A stretch of 15,576 nucleotides of DNA, from contig DHIZ01000067.1 in assembly GCA_002404055.1 (NCBI GenBank), positions 1,842-17,417 on the forward strand. Reading direction: 5' to 3'. Of the stretch, positions 7,285 through 14,464 are shown piece after piece. The translations under genes were made by a program, and so were the position numbers. This DNA is from Chloroflexi bacterium UBA4733. GTDB taxonomy: Bacteria; Chloroflexota; UBA4733. The notes under the pieces were generated by a model, which was not told where the DNA came from, made no database searches, and saw nothing but the letters and a program-made list of their open reading frames with translations. Every line of letters begins with the position of its first letter. Positions within the stretch are counted from its first letter, which is position 1.

Positions 7285-7656
7285 TCATTTGGCCTTCATC
7301 GCCGTATCGACCAAGGTGAGCAACTCCAGCGGCGAGAACGGCTTGGTGAGGTAATAATCCGTCCCTGCCGCCTTGCCGACGGCAATGTCGGATTGCTGTG
7401 TTTTGGCGGTAAGCAGGATCACCCTGGTCCCCGCCAGGTCAGGATCGGCCCGAATGGCGCGCACCAGATCCAGGCCGGTGCGGCCGGGCATCGCCACGTC
7501 CAGAATCGCTACCACAGGATGCTGCGTTCGCAGGATGTCCCAGGCCTCGTCACCGTCCTGGGCCTCAACCACGCGATAGGCGTCCGAGGCGACGGTTGCT
7601 CGTACCAGGCGGCGCAGGCTCGGCTCGTCGTCGGCGATAAGTACGGTGCTCTTCAC
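7285..7656 (-). CDS. Single-domain response regulator (CheY-like)
   Basis: A 123-residue receiver with Asp9/Asp10 (IADDEP), phospho-acceptor Asp53 in AILDVAMPG, switch Thr83 and Lys105 in YYLTKPFSPLELL. Like the OmpR/RpfG type of receiver it ends in a TKPFSPLEL helix, but no effector domain follows. The start is GTG at 7656, overlapping the upstream kinase's stop as GTGA, with AAGGAGG 9 bases before it. It is therefore translated with the large membrane kinase and is its likely partner. The HD-GYP relic just beyond its stop suggests it may once have had a phosphodiesterase output; that is inference. As it stands it could act as a phosphate shuttle, sink or protein-binding switch. Confidence 0.92.
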   Translation of the reverse strand: MKSTVLIADDEPSLRRLVRATVASDAYRVVEAQDGDEAWDILRTQHPVVAILDVAMPGRTGLDLVRAIRADPDLAGTRVILLTAKTQQSDIAVGKAAGTDYYLTKPFSPLELLTLVDTAMKAK

Positions 7657-10600
7657 GTCCCAGTTCCTCCTTGCCCTTCCTTCGAGACTGTCGGTTGAAC
7701 AATGCCGCTGCCTGCGAGCCTTGCGGCGACCGTGTTCGCGGCGGCGGCGGCGACGCCGCGGCCCTTGCGCAGCACCTGCACCACCCCTTGCGCCGCCAAC
7801 TTCAGTCGCGCTGCGGCGTCGAGGTCCAGCCCGGTCACGACGACCACCGGGAGATCAGGCAGCCATTCGTGCAGGCTCTGCAGAAACTGCTCCCCGGTGA
7901 GACCCGGCAAGAGGAGGTCGAGCAGCAGCGCGCGCGGCGTCTCGGTGGCGAGCCAGGCCAGCGCCGACTCCGCGCTGATATGCACGGCGCTGGACCAGCC
8001 GCGCGTCGCCAGTTCAGCCGCCAGCAAGCTGGCAAAGACCAGGTCGTCCTCCACGATCAAGACATCCCCTTTGCCGGGCACATCGGTCACCATCACCGGC
8101 AGGCTGAAGGTAAAGGTAGCGCCGAGTCCTGGCCCCGCCGACTCCGCCCAGATGCGGCCACCGTGCGCCTCGACGACCTCCCGACAGATGGCCAGCCCCA
8201 GGCCCGTACCGCCAATCTGTCGGGAATCGGCCCGCTCGACGCGATAGAAGCGCTGGAAGAGCTGGGGCAGCGCCTCCGGGGGGATGCCGACACCGTGATC
8301 ACGCACGGCCACTTCGATCGTGCCGTCGCGGACACGCGCCGTCAAGCGGATCGGTCCACCATCGGGCGAGTACTTGCGGGCGTTGGCCAGGAGGTTACCC
8401 AGGACTCGCCGGATCGCCGCGGGGTCCGCCCACACCGGGGGCAGACCCCGCGGGATGAGCACCTCCGCGGGATGCGCGGGGTCGTCTCCCGCTGCCTGCA
8501 GCGCCTTGTCGACCACGGACGCCACGTCTACGGCGCCAACGTGCAGGTGCTGGCGACCGCTGGCCATGCGCTGCAGATCGAGCATGTCGTTGATGAGGGC
8601 GGCAAGGCGCTCCCCTTCCTGCAACATGGTGGTGAGAAACTCCTGCTGCTCGGCGCGCGGGTACTCACGGGTCAGCAGGAGCTCAGAAAAGCCGACCAGG
8701 CTGGAGAGCGGAGTGCGCAACTCGTGACTCACCGTGGCGATCAGTTCGTCCTTGAGGCGCTCAAGCTCCCGCTCACGCGTCACATCCTGGGCAAGCCAAC
8801 CGAGGCGGGCGGGCCTGCCCACGGCCACGATGGGAAAGGCCAGGATGCTCAGATAGCGTGGGGTCTCGCCGAAAGGACGCAAGTCAAAGCGGACGGACGT
8901 TCCGGAAGTTACCGCCGCCTGCGCCGCACTTGCCACACGCTGTTGTGCCTCCTCCAATGGGGCAGCGTCGCCACTACGGATTTCGACCAGCTCGCCGAGC
9001 GTGCGCCCAATCGCCGTGCTGCTTGCCACCCCGGTGAGGCGTTCCAGCGCCGGACTCCAGAAGGCGCAGCGTCCGTCGGGGTCAATAACGGCCAGCCCGT
9101 CCGTGAGGTTGAGCACAAGCGCCTCGTACATCGCGCGCGCCTCCGCCAGTTCCTCCGCTGCCGCGCGCGCCGCCTGTTCCTGCGCCAGCGCCAGGCGCGC
9201 CTCTTCGGCGCGTTGGCGATCACTAATATCGTGGGCGACCTCGGCGACGCCGATCACCTGGCCATCGGCGTCTACGATCGGGGAGAGACTGAGCGAGATG
9301 GCAATCCGCTCGCCGTCCTTGCGGATGCGGGTGGTTTCAAAGTGGTCGATTTGCTCGCCGCGGCGCAGTCGGTCGAGGAACTGCGTATCCTCATCGGAAC
9401 GGTCGGTGGGAATCAGGAGCACTATCGAACGCCCCACAATCTCGTCGTCGTCGTAGCCATACATCTGCTTCGCGCCACGGTTCCAACTGGTAACGAGGCC
9501 GCTGAGCGTCAGGCCGATGACGGCATCACTGGTCGACTGCACAATCGCCGCGAGGCGCGCCCGCGTCTCCTCGGCGCGCTCCCGCTCCGCCGCTACGGCC
9601 GCCAGACGGTCGTACAGGGCGATGAACTCGTTGGTAAGGTAGGCCACCTCCCTGATTCTGCTCTGCCGGGGAAAGACCGGAGACGCTCCGACGCTAAATG
9701 CCTGCATGGCCACCGAAAGGTCGCGTAACGGCCGCACGAGCCAGATGGCGATACCGATGCCGACCAGGACGGCGAGGGCAGCGGCGGCCAGAAGGGCGCC
9801 AAACGCCAACTCACGATGGCGGCGCACATCGGCAAGAGCATTGTACGACGGTTGATCCACCACCACAGTCCAGTCTGAACCGGTTATCCGGGCCCACCCC
9901 GTCAGCCATTGGTGACCGCCCGCTGCATAGGACAGCGTGCCGTTCTGTTGCGACGCTGGGACCAGTCGCAACTGGTTGTTGAAGGTAGCCGGCACGGCGC
10001 CCGACGCCGCAATCGTCTGCCCCTGGGGATCGATCAGGTAGATCCGGCCGCCGTCTCCGACCGTGGCGCCGGAGAGGTGGGTAATGAACTGATCCGATTC
10101 CAGCAGCACGACGCCGGAAAAGTGGTTCGCCGCGCCAAGGACGGGGGCGACGACCTGCATCGTCGGAGGGCCGAGTGACGACGTGGCGAACTCGATAGCC
10201 GGCGCCCTGCTGCTCCGTACCTGCGTGAACAACGGCGCACCCGTGAGGTTCACGAGCGGCCGGCCATCGCTTCGTGCCAGAGCCGTGCCATCGGCAGCGA
10301 AGGTGGCGTAATCCCGAACCGAGGAGGGCAGGGCGCTGTCGCGAAGCAGCCCCGCCTGAACCAGGGGCGGCATGGCAAGCAGCCCGGGCAGGCCGGCGAC
10401 GACGGTTGCCTCCAATTCGAAGTCGTCTATGTCACCGGCGACATGTGCCGCCACCGTTTGATGCACCAGGAGCACCTCGGCCACCACAATGGCCTCTTCC
10501 GCCTGCGCAGACCAGACCACGCCGCCAAGGAGCGATAGCGTAACGGCCGCGCCCAAGGCGAAGGCGAGTTGTGTGCGCAGCGATGTTGTTACCGCTGCGG

Positions 10601-11363
10601 TGACTCGGGGGCGAAGCCACGGGAGCACGATGAGCAGCGTTGCGACGTCTACACCAAGAATAAGACCGCTCCAGGCGCGTGCCGGCACTGTCGTCGTAAC
10701 GACGAACAACAAAAGCGCCAGCGCGGCAAGCATGTGGGCAGCCACGCGGAGCGCCTTGGGACAGTTGCTAACCAGATTGACAGCAAGCAGCAACACGCCT
10801 GAGCCGAGGAACGCCAATCCAAACCACGAGAGCCAGGCGCGAATGGGATCATACACCGATCCACCGAAGTGGCTGGACGCCACCGGCAGCGTTCCGCCAA
10901 CCAACGCCATCGCCAGACCCACGGTCAGGGCGAGCAAATCGCACGTATGGGAGCCAGTCTCGCCCCGTGGCGGCGGGAGGACCCCCGCGAAGGCCATAGC
11001 GAACCCGAGCATTGCGCTCACAATCAGCCCAGTCCATGCCGCAGACTGTAGGAACGCCAACGCTAAGCCGAGCAGGAGGCCACTGGTGAAAAACTGGGCG
11101 CCGGCCCGAATTGCTCGACCGGGCGCGAGCGTGAGTACGGCGAACAGGGCGCCGCCCGCCAGCAACAGGGCGGTTCCCCACCAATCGAGGTGGGTGTTGA
11201 TCACCGTGTACGCAGGCAAGTCGTACTGGTGCGGCGCGACGAGCATGAGGGACCCGTTGGCGCTACAGGCAATCGCCAGCGCCCATGACAGCGATTCCGT
11301 GCGCAACCGCGCCGGTAGGGCCATCGCCCCGAGGGTTCGACGGAGCAAACTGTGAGCAGTCAT
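7653..11363 (-). CDS. Polytopic membrane hybrid histidine kinase (8TM-dCache-HAMP-PAS-PAS-HK-REC)
   Basis: A 1236-residue membrane sensor. The N-terminus has about eight hydrophobic segments (roughly 26-44, 62-82, 91-108, 110-130, 143-162, 176-198, 206-226, 230-250). A ninth segment (263-285) opens a Cache-like extracytoplasmic domain (about 286-515, with YLIDPQGQTIAAS and W-T-V-V-V-D-Q-P), closed by a tenth (519-543). Then HAMP (about 541-595), PAS (603-720) and a coiled linker, PAS (742-865), HisKA with His880 in SHELRTPLSS, HATPase (Asn994, Asp1022, GGTGLGL 1051-1057), and a receiver (1100-1215; Glu/Asp/Asp acidic cluster, Asp1149, Lys1200). All kinase residues are intact. The ATG at 11363 is preferred, although its ribosome site is weak; a TTG at 11495 keeps the frame open but falls inside a TATAAT, and a later ATG at 11327 is possible. 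It should sense an external small ligand through Cache and a second cue through the membrane block. Confidence 0.9.
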   Translation of the reverse strand: MTAHSLLRRTLGAMALPARLRTESLSWALAIACSANGSLMLVAPHQYDLPAYTVINTHLDWWGTALLLAGGALFAVLTLAPGRAIRAGAQFFTSGLLLGLALAFLQSAAWTGLIVSAMLGFAMAFAGVLPPPRGETGSHTCDLLALTVGLAMALVGGTLPVASSHFGGSVYDPIRAWLSWFGLAFLGSGVLLLAVNLVSNCPKALRVAAHMLAALALLLFVVTTTVPARAWSGLILGVDVATLLIVLPWLRPRVTAAVTTSLRTQLAFALGAAVTLSLLGGVVWSAQAEEAIVVAEVLLVHQTVAAHVAGDIDDFELEATVVAGLPGLLAMPPLVQAGLLRDSALPSSVRDYATFAADGTALARSDGRPLVNLTGAPLFTQVRSSRAPAIEFATSSLGPPTMQVVAPVLGAANHFSGVVLLESDQFITHLSGATVGDGGRIYLIDPQGQTIAASGAVPATFNNQLRLVPASQQNGTLSYAAGGHQWLTGWARITGSDWTVVVDQPSYNALADVRRHRELAFGALLAAAALAVLVGIGIAIWLVRPLRDLSVAMQAFSVGASPVFPRQSRIREVAYLTNEFIALYDRLAAVAAERERAEETRARLAAIVQSTSDAVIGLTLSGLVTSWNRGAKQMYGYDDDEIVGRSIVLLIPTDRSDEDTQFLDRLRRGEQIDHFETTRIRKDGERIAISLSLSPIVDADGQVIGVAEVAHDISDRQRAEEARLALAQEQAARAAAEELAEARAMYEALVLNLTDGLAVIDPDGRCAFWSPALERLTGVASSTAIGRTLGELVEIRSGDAAPLEEAQQRVASAAQAAVTSGTSVRFDLRPFGETPRYLSILAFPIVAVGRPARLGWLAQDVTRERELERLKDELIATVSHELRTPLSSLVGFSELLLTREYPRAEQQEFLTTMLQEGERLAALINDMLDLQRMASGRQHLHVGAVDVASVVDKALQAAGDDPAHPAEVLIPRGLPPVWADPAAIRRVLGNLLANARKYSPDGGPIRLTARVRDGTIEVAVRDHGVGIPPEALPQLFQRFYRVERADSRQIGGTGLGLAICREVVEAHGGRIWAESAGPGLGATFTFSLPVMVTDVPGKGDVLIVEDDLVFASLLAAELATRGWSSAVHISAESALAWLATETPRALLLDLLLPGLTGEQFLQSLHEWLPDLPVVVVTGLDLDAAARLKLAAQGVVQVLRKGRGVAAAAANTVAARLAGSGIVQPTVSKEGQGGTGT

Positions 11364-11494
11364 GATGCGTCGCGCCGGTCCGCCGCAACCAGGAAACGTT
11401 GCATAACGATGTCCCGTCTGTACACGGGCTAGTAACAGCCCCGCACTGCAAAAATGCGGTCCGGTATGGGCGCCACGCACGATTGCACGGGTCA

Positions 11495-11500
11495 ATTATA
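11495..11500 (-). promoter_or_regulatory. TATAAT -10 element for the minus-strand kinase operon
   Basis: On the minus strand 11500-11495 reads exactly TATAAT. At 17 bases upstream the -35 position (11523-11518) reads TAAAAG, a poor match, and it falls inside the GGTACT dyad at 11511-11533, so an activator could be needed. It would give a leader of about 125 bases before the ATG at 11363. Confidence 0.4.
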
Positions 11501-11510
11501 GTGTTCGCAG

Positions 11511-11533
11511 GGTACTTCTTTTAGGATAGTACC
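11511..11533. promoter_or_regulatory. Inverted repeat GGTACT-N11-AGTACC, candidate operator
   Basis: Perfect 6-bp arms at 11511-11516 and 11528-11533 with an 11-base AT-rich spacer, placed between the divergent kinase and exporter genes and over the -35 position of the minus-strand TATAAT. Spacing and position fit a dimeric regulator site, but no regulator is identified. Confidence 0.35.
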
Positions 11534-11562
11534 ATAATCGCACCGTGCCAGCGCCTTGCCGT

Positions 11563-11577
11563 CGCAATCGGATTGCG
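11563..11577. promoter_or_regulatory. Inverted repeat CGCAATC-G-GATTGCG, candidate operator
   Basis: Perfect 7-bp arms around a single G at 11570, upstream of the YeiH-type gene. It overlaps a TTG (11573) that would otherwise extend that gene, which argues against that early start. It could be an operator or a small RNA hairpin in the leader. Confidence 0.35.
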
Positions 11578-11659
11578 GGATGATCCTTGCTACAGTCAGG
11601 GTGTGTCTGGCAGCGATGCACTATTGGCGGCATCGATAAAATGGAAGCAAAGGTTGGTG

Positions 11660-12709
11660 ATGGCAGGGGCAACACCAGTTGGGCGCCGATTACTGGGAGT
11701 TCGACCGGCGGCGCTGGCGCCGGGACTCGTCATAGCGGCATTGGTAGGCGTGGCGGCGCTCGGCGCGCAGGCCCTGGAGCGTCTTGTGCTGGGCCAGCCA
11801 ATCATCGAGGCGTTGGTGGCGGCGCTGCTCCTGGGCGTGCTCGTGCGCAATCTGGTTCCGTTGCCGGCAGTGACTGCCCTTGGCGCCGGCTTCGCGGCGA
11901 AACAGGTCTTGGAGTTGGCGGTGCTCCTGTTGGGCGCCACCATCGACGCCCGGCAGGTGCTGGCTGCCGGCCCGGTCCTGCTGGCGATGATCGCTGCAGG
12001 CGTGTTTGGTGGCATCACCGTCAGCTATGCCCTGGGGCGAGCGCTCGGACTGCACGGGAAGTTGGCGCTGCTGGTAGCAGTTGGCAACTCGATCTGTGGC
12101 AACTCGGCCATTGCTGCCCTGGCGCCGGTCATTCGCGCGGAAAAGAAAGACGTTGCCAGTTCTATTGCCCTGACGGCCATTATCGGCGTCGTCCTGGTCC
12201 TCAGTTTGCCTCTGCTGGTGCCGTTGGCGCACCTCTCCTTCTATCAGTATGGGGTGCTCGCCGGCATGACGGTCTATGCAGTGCCCCAGGTGATTGCTGC
12301 TTCCTTTCCGGTCAGTCAGCTTTCCGGCCAGGTGGCGACGTTGGTGAAGCTGGTGCGGGTACTCTTCCTGGGCCCGGTCGTGTTCGCCTTCGGCATCGCC
12401 CAACGGACGCGCCGGCAAGACGCCGGAGCACCAGGTCGGCGACCCGCTCTGGTCCCCTGGTTTATCGCCGGCTTCGTTGTCCTGGCAGCGCTCCGCGTAC
12501 TCGGCTGGTTGCCGTCACCGGCGGTGCAGGCGCTCGGTCAAGCGAGCCAGTGGCTCACCATTCTTGCCATGGCGGGGCTCGGCATGGGCGTTGACTTCGC
12601 AGCGCTCCGAAAAGTGGGCCTGCGTGTTGGCCTGGCCGTCTGCGGCTCACTGCTCTTTCTCGTGCTGTTGAGCCTGTCGCTGATCGTCACCTTGCACGTC
12701 AGCGGCTGA
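11660..12709 (+). CDS. YeiH/UPF0324 family putative sulfate exporter
   Basis: A 349-residue polytopic membrane protein with about ten hydrophobic segments. Family hallmarks seen: VLELAVLLLGATID (83-96), the GNSICGNSAIAA motif (142-153), a charged EKKD loop (161-164), MTVYAVPQVIAA (203-214), KLVRV (230-234) and a late GLGMGVDFAALRKVG (307-320). The family (Pfam Cons_hypoth698, often named putative sulfate exporter) has little direct biochemical proof of substrate. The ATG at 11660 follows AAAGG by 6 bases and gives the usual family length; a TTG at 11573 would add 29 polar residues and cover the dyad there. It is divergent from the membrane kinase and followed 11 bases later by the inverted-repeat element. 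Neighbouring DoxX and sulfatase-maturase genes make a sulfur-anion role attractive but unproven. Confidence 0.88.
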   Translation: MAGATPVGRRLLGVRPAALAPGLVIAALVGVAALGAQALERLVLGQPIIEALVAALLLGVLVRNLVPLPAVTALGAGFAAKQVLELAVLLLGATIDARQVLAAGPVLLAMIAAGVFGGITVSYALGRALGLHGKLALLVAVGNSICGNSAIAALAPVIRAEKKDVASSIALTAIIGVVLVLSLPLLVPLAHLSFYQYGVLAGMTVYAVPQVIAASFPVSQLSGQVATLVKLVRVLFLGPVVFAFGIAQRTRRQDAGAPGRRPALVPWFIAGFVVLAALRVLGWLPSPAVQALGQASQWLTILAMAGLGMGVDFAALRKVGLRVGLAVCGSLLFLVLLSLSLIVTLHVSG

Positions 12710-12720
12710 GCCGTCGCCCG

Positions 12721-12893
12721 GCGACTGATGAAGTTTGACAAATAGATCGGGTATTCGGATAGAGTTGTAGGGGCAGGCCCCCGTGCCTGCCCTGGCTCGG
12801 GTGCAAACATCGATCGATTGTTGGTAGGCAAGCAGGGCAGGCTACGCGAGGCCCCTGCAATCCCCGTATTATTTATCAAACTTCATACGTCGC
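12721..12893. mobile_element. MITE-like inverted-repeat element, 173 bp
   Basis: The ends are near-perfect inverted repeats. The left end reads GCGAC, TG, ATGAAGTTTGA, C, AAATA from 12721; the complement of the right end reads GCGAC, GT, ATGAAGTTTGA, T, AAATA from 12893. That is 21 matches over 24 positions. The inner parts also pair: TTGTAGGGGC at 12765 matches TTGCAGGGGC of the opposite strand, and CCTGCCCTG appears in both arms. The left arm holds its own hairpin (GGGCAGG at 12771-12777, CCTGCCC at 12786-12792). It has no ORF and no clear target-site duplication. The design fits a non-autonomous miniature transposable element; the hairpin could also end transcription of the exporter gene 11 bases upstream. 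Confidence 0.72.
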
Positions 12894-12961
12894 GGGCTAG
12901 CACGGGCCAATGGTCAGCCTGCGGCTGCCGGCACCTGCGCGGACTCGAGACATGAAGCGCG

Positions 12962-12990
12962 TTGCACCACGTACAGCGATACGATACACT
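12962..12990 (+). promoter_or_regulatory. Candidate promoter of the GltD-like / radical SAM unit
   Basis: TTGCAC (12962-12967), a 17-base spacer and TACACT (12985-12990). The ideal spacing and a leader of about 46 bases to the ATG at 13043 support it. It lies downstream of the inverted-repeat element, so the element does not separate promoter from gene. Confidence 0.45.
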
Positions 12991-13042
12991 TTGTCGGCGC
13001 GCCCCAACGGCGCGGATGGCGCCGGCCGAGAAAGTGTGTCCG

Positions 13043-14425
13043 ATGAACCAGGAACTCCAGCCTCAGGCGGATTGGGGCGAGGTCAGGCGCGACTACACGG
13101 ACCAGATGGCGATGGTCGAAGCGTCGCGCTGCCTCCAATGCCCTGATGCTCCCTGCGCTTTGGCGTGTCCGGTGCAGCCCGCAATTCCAGCGGCGCTCGG
13201 CCAGCTCGCAGGCGGTGACTTTGGGGCGGCGGCTGTGACGTTCGAGGCGACCAATCCGCTGGCCGCGATCTGTAGCCGCCTCTGTCCGCAGGAACGCCTC
13301 TGCGAAGGCGCCTGCCGTTTCGCCCAGCCTGCCGTCGCCATCGGCGCCCTCGAAGCGTTCGTCACCGACAGCCGGCGCACAACAGCAGCAACGACCGAGT
13401 CGCCGCTGCCGCCGGAGACCGGCAAGCGCGTCGCCGTGGTCGGAGCGGGGCCGGCAGGACTCGCTGTCGCCGCCATGCTGCGCCGGCGTGGCCATGCCGT
13501 CACGGTCTACGAACGGCGCTCAGAGCCCGGGGGAACCCTCTCCCACAGCATTCCAGCCTTTCGCCTGCGCCGGGACCTCGTGCAGGAACTGGTAACGCGG
13601 CTCCAACGCCAAGGGGTGCGCTTTGTCTACAACGTGTGCGTGGGGAAGGACACGAGCCTGGACGACCTGTTCGTCCGCGGCTTCGCCGCAGTCTTCCTGG
13701 GTCCCGGCGCCCCTGAAGCGATTCCCGTGCGGCTTCCCGGTGCAGCACTCGCCGGCGTATGGACAGCTGACCGTTTTCTCCAGAGTGTCAGGCCGTTGGA
13801 CTGGGGACCGCGAGCGTTCGAGGACTCGCCTCTCCTGCTCGCAGGCAGCCACGTGGTGATCGTCGGTGATGACGATGCGGCGCTGGACTGCGCCCGAACG
13901 GCCGTGCGCCTCGGCGCGGCGTCGGTGATCAGTGCGTGTTCCCGCAACGAGGCGGACCTCCGCTGTCGCCGGGGGAATCTCCAGCACGCCATGGAGGAGG
14001 GATGCTGGTTTCTTTTCGGCGCCGTCGCGCTACAGACGGTTGGTGATACCTCCGGCTGGGTGCGCGCGGTCGTCTGCCGGCAGGTCGGCATCCCAGCGTC
14101 GCGGGCCGACGGTGCGCTTGATGCGCCTATGGGTTACACCGTCACCCTTCGCGCCAGTCTGGTGGTGTCGTCTGCTGGGTATCGGCCCGATCCATTGCTC
14201 GCTCGTCAAGCCACCGGACTGCATACCGACGTGTACGACCGGATTGTGACTGACCGCAACGGCGCCACCGCCCTGCCGGGGGTCTTTGCCGGCGGCGATG
14301 GCGTGCGGGGTTCGGGTCTGGTGGTGACCGCTGTTGCTGATGGCCTCCGCGCTGCCGGGGCGATCGACGCCTATCTGCGCGGGCAAGGGGCTCGCGCGCA
14401 TGCCTCCAGGGAGTACCCGGCCTGA
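13043..14425 (+). CDS. GltD-like FAD/Fe-S NAD(P)H oxidoreductase
   Basis: A 460-residue relative of the glutamate synthase small subunit. The N-terminal ferredoxin-like domain has two four-cysteine sets, Cys30/33/38/42 and Cys77/81/87/91, for [4Fe-4S] clusters. An FAD Rossmann motif VVGAGPAGLAVA (132-143) follows, with the acidic strand end at VYERR. The second nucleotide fold (271-291) reads GDDDAALDC where the family usually has GGGDTAMDC, so two glycines are replaced by Asp. The C-terminal FAD motif AGGDGVRGSGLVVTAVADG (416-434) is intact. No large glutamate synthase subunit is nearby, so true glutamate synthesis is doubtful; such stand-alone proteins often carry electrons for other enzymes. 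The ATG at 13043 follows GAGAAAG by 8 bases and lies 46 bases past the putative start of transcription. The radical SAM gene starts 39 bases after its stop, so they probably form one operon. Confidence 0.87.
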   Translation: MNQELQPQADWGEVRRDYTDQMAMVEASRCLQCPDAPCALACPVQPAIPAALGQLAGGDFGAAAVTFEATNPLAAICSRLCPQERLCEGACRFAQPAVAIGALEAFVTDSRRTTAATTESPLPPETGKRVAVVGAGPAGLAVAAMLRRRGHAVTVYERRSEPGGTLSHSIPAFRLRRDLVQELVTRLQRQGVRFVYNVCVGKDTSLDDLFVRGFAAVFLGPGAPEAIPVRLPGAALAGVWTADRFLQSVRPLDWGPRAFEDSPLLLAGSHVVIVGDDDAALDCARTAVRLGAASVISACSRNEADLRCRRGNLQHAMEEGCWFLFGAVALQTVGDTSGWVRAVVCRQVGIPASRADGALDAPMGYTVTLRASLVVSSAGYRPDPLLARQATGLHTDVYDRIVTDRNGATALPGVFAGGDGVRGSGLVVTAVADGLRAAGAIDAYLRGQGARAHASREYPA

Positions 14426-14464
14426 ATGACGGCCTCGACTCGAAGTGTTGAGCAGGAGAATGCC

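Noticed and set aside
7671..9728. 685-codon plus-strand ORF opposite the membrane kinase
   Set aside because: It is antisense to HisKA, PAS and HATPase motifs that are fully conserved on the minus strand. Its product is rich in Arg, Gly and Gln with no domain.
11364..11495. Extension of the membrane kinase to the TTG at 11495
   Set aside because: That TTG overlaps an exact TATAAT, and the added 44 residues are not hydrophobic or domain-like.
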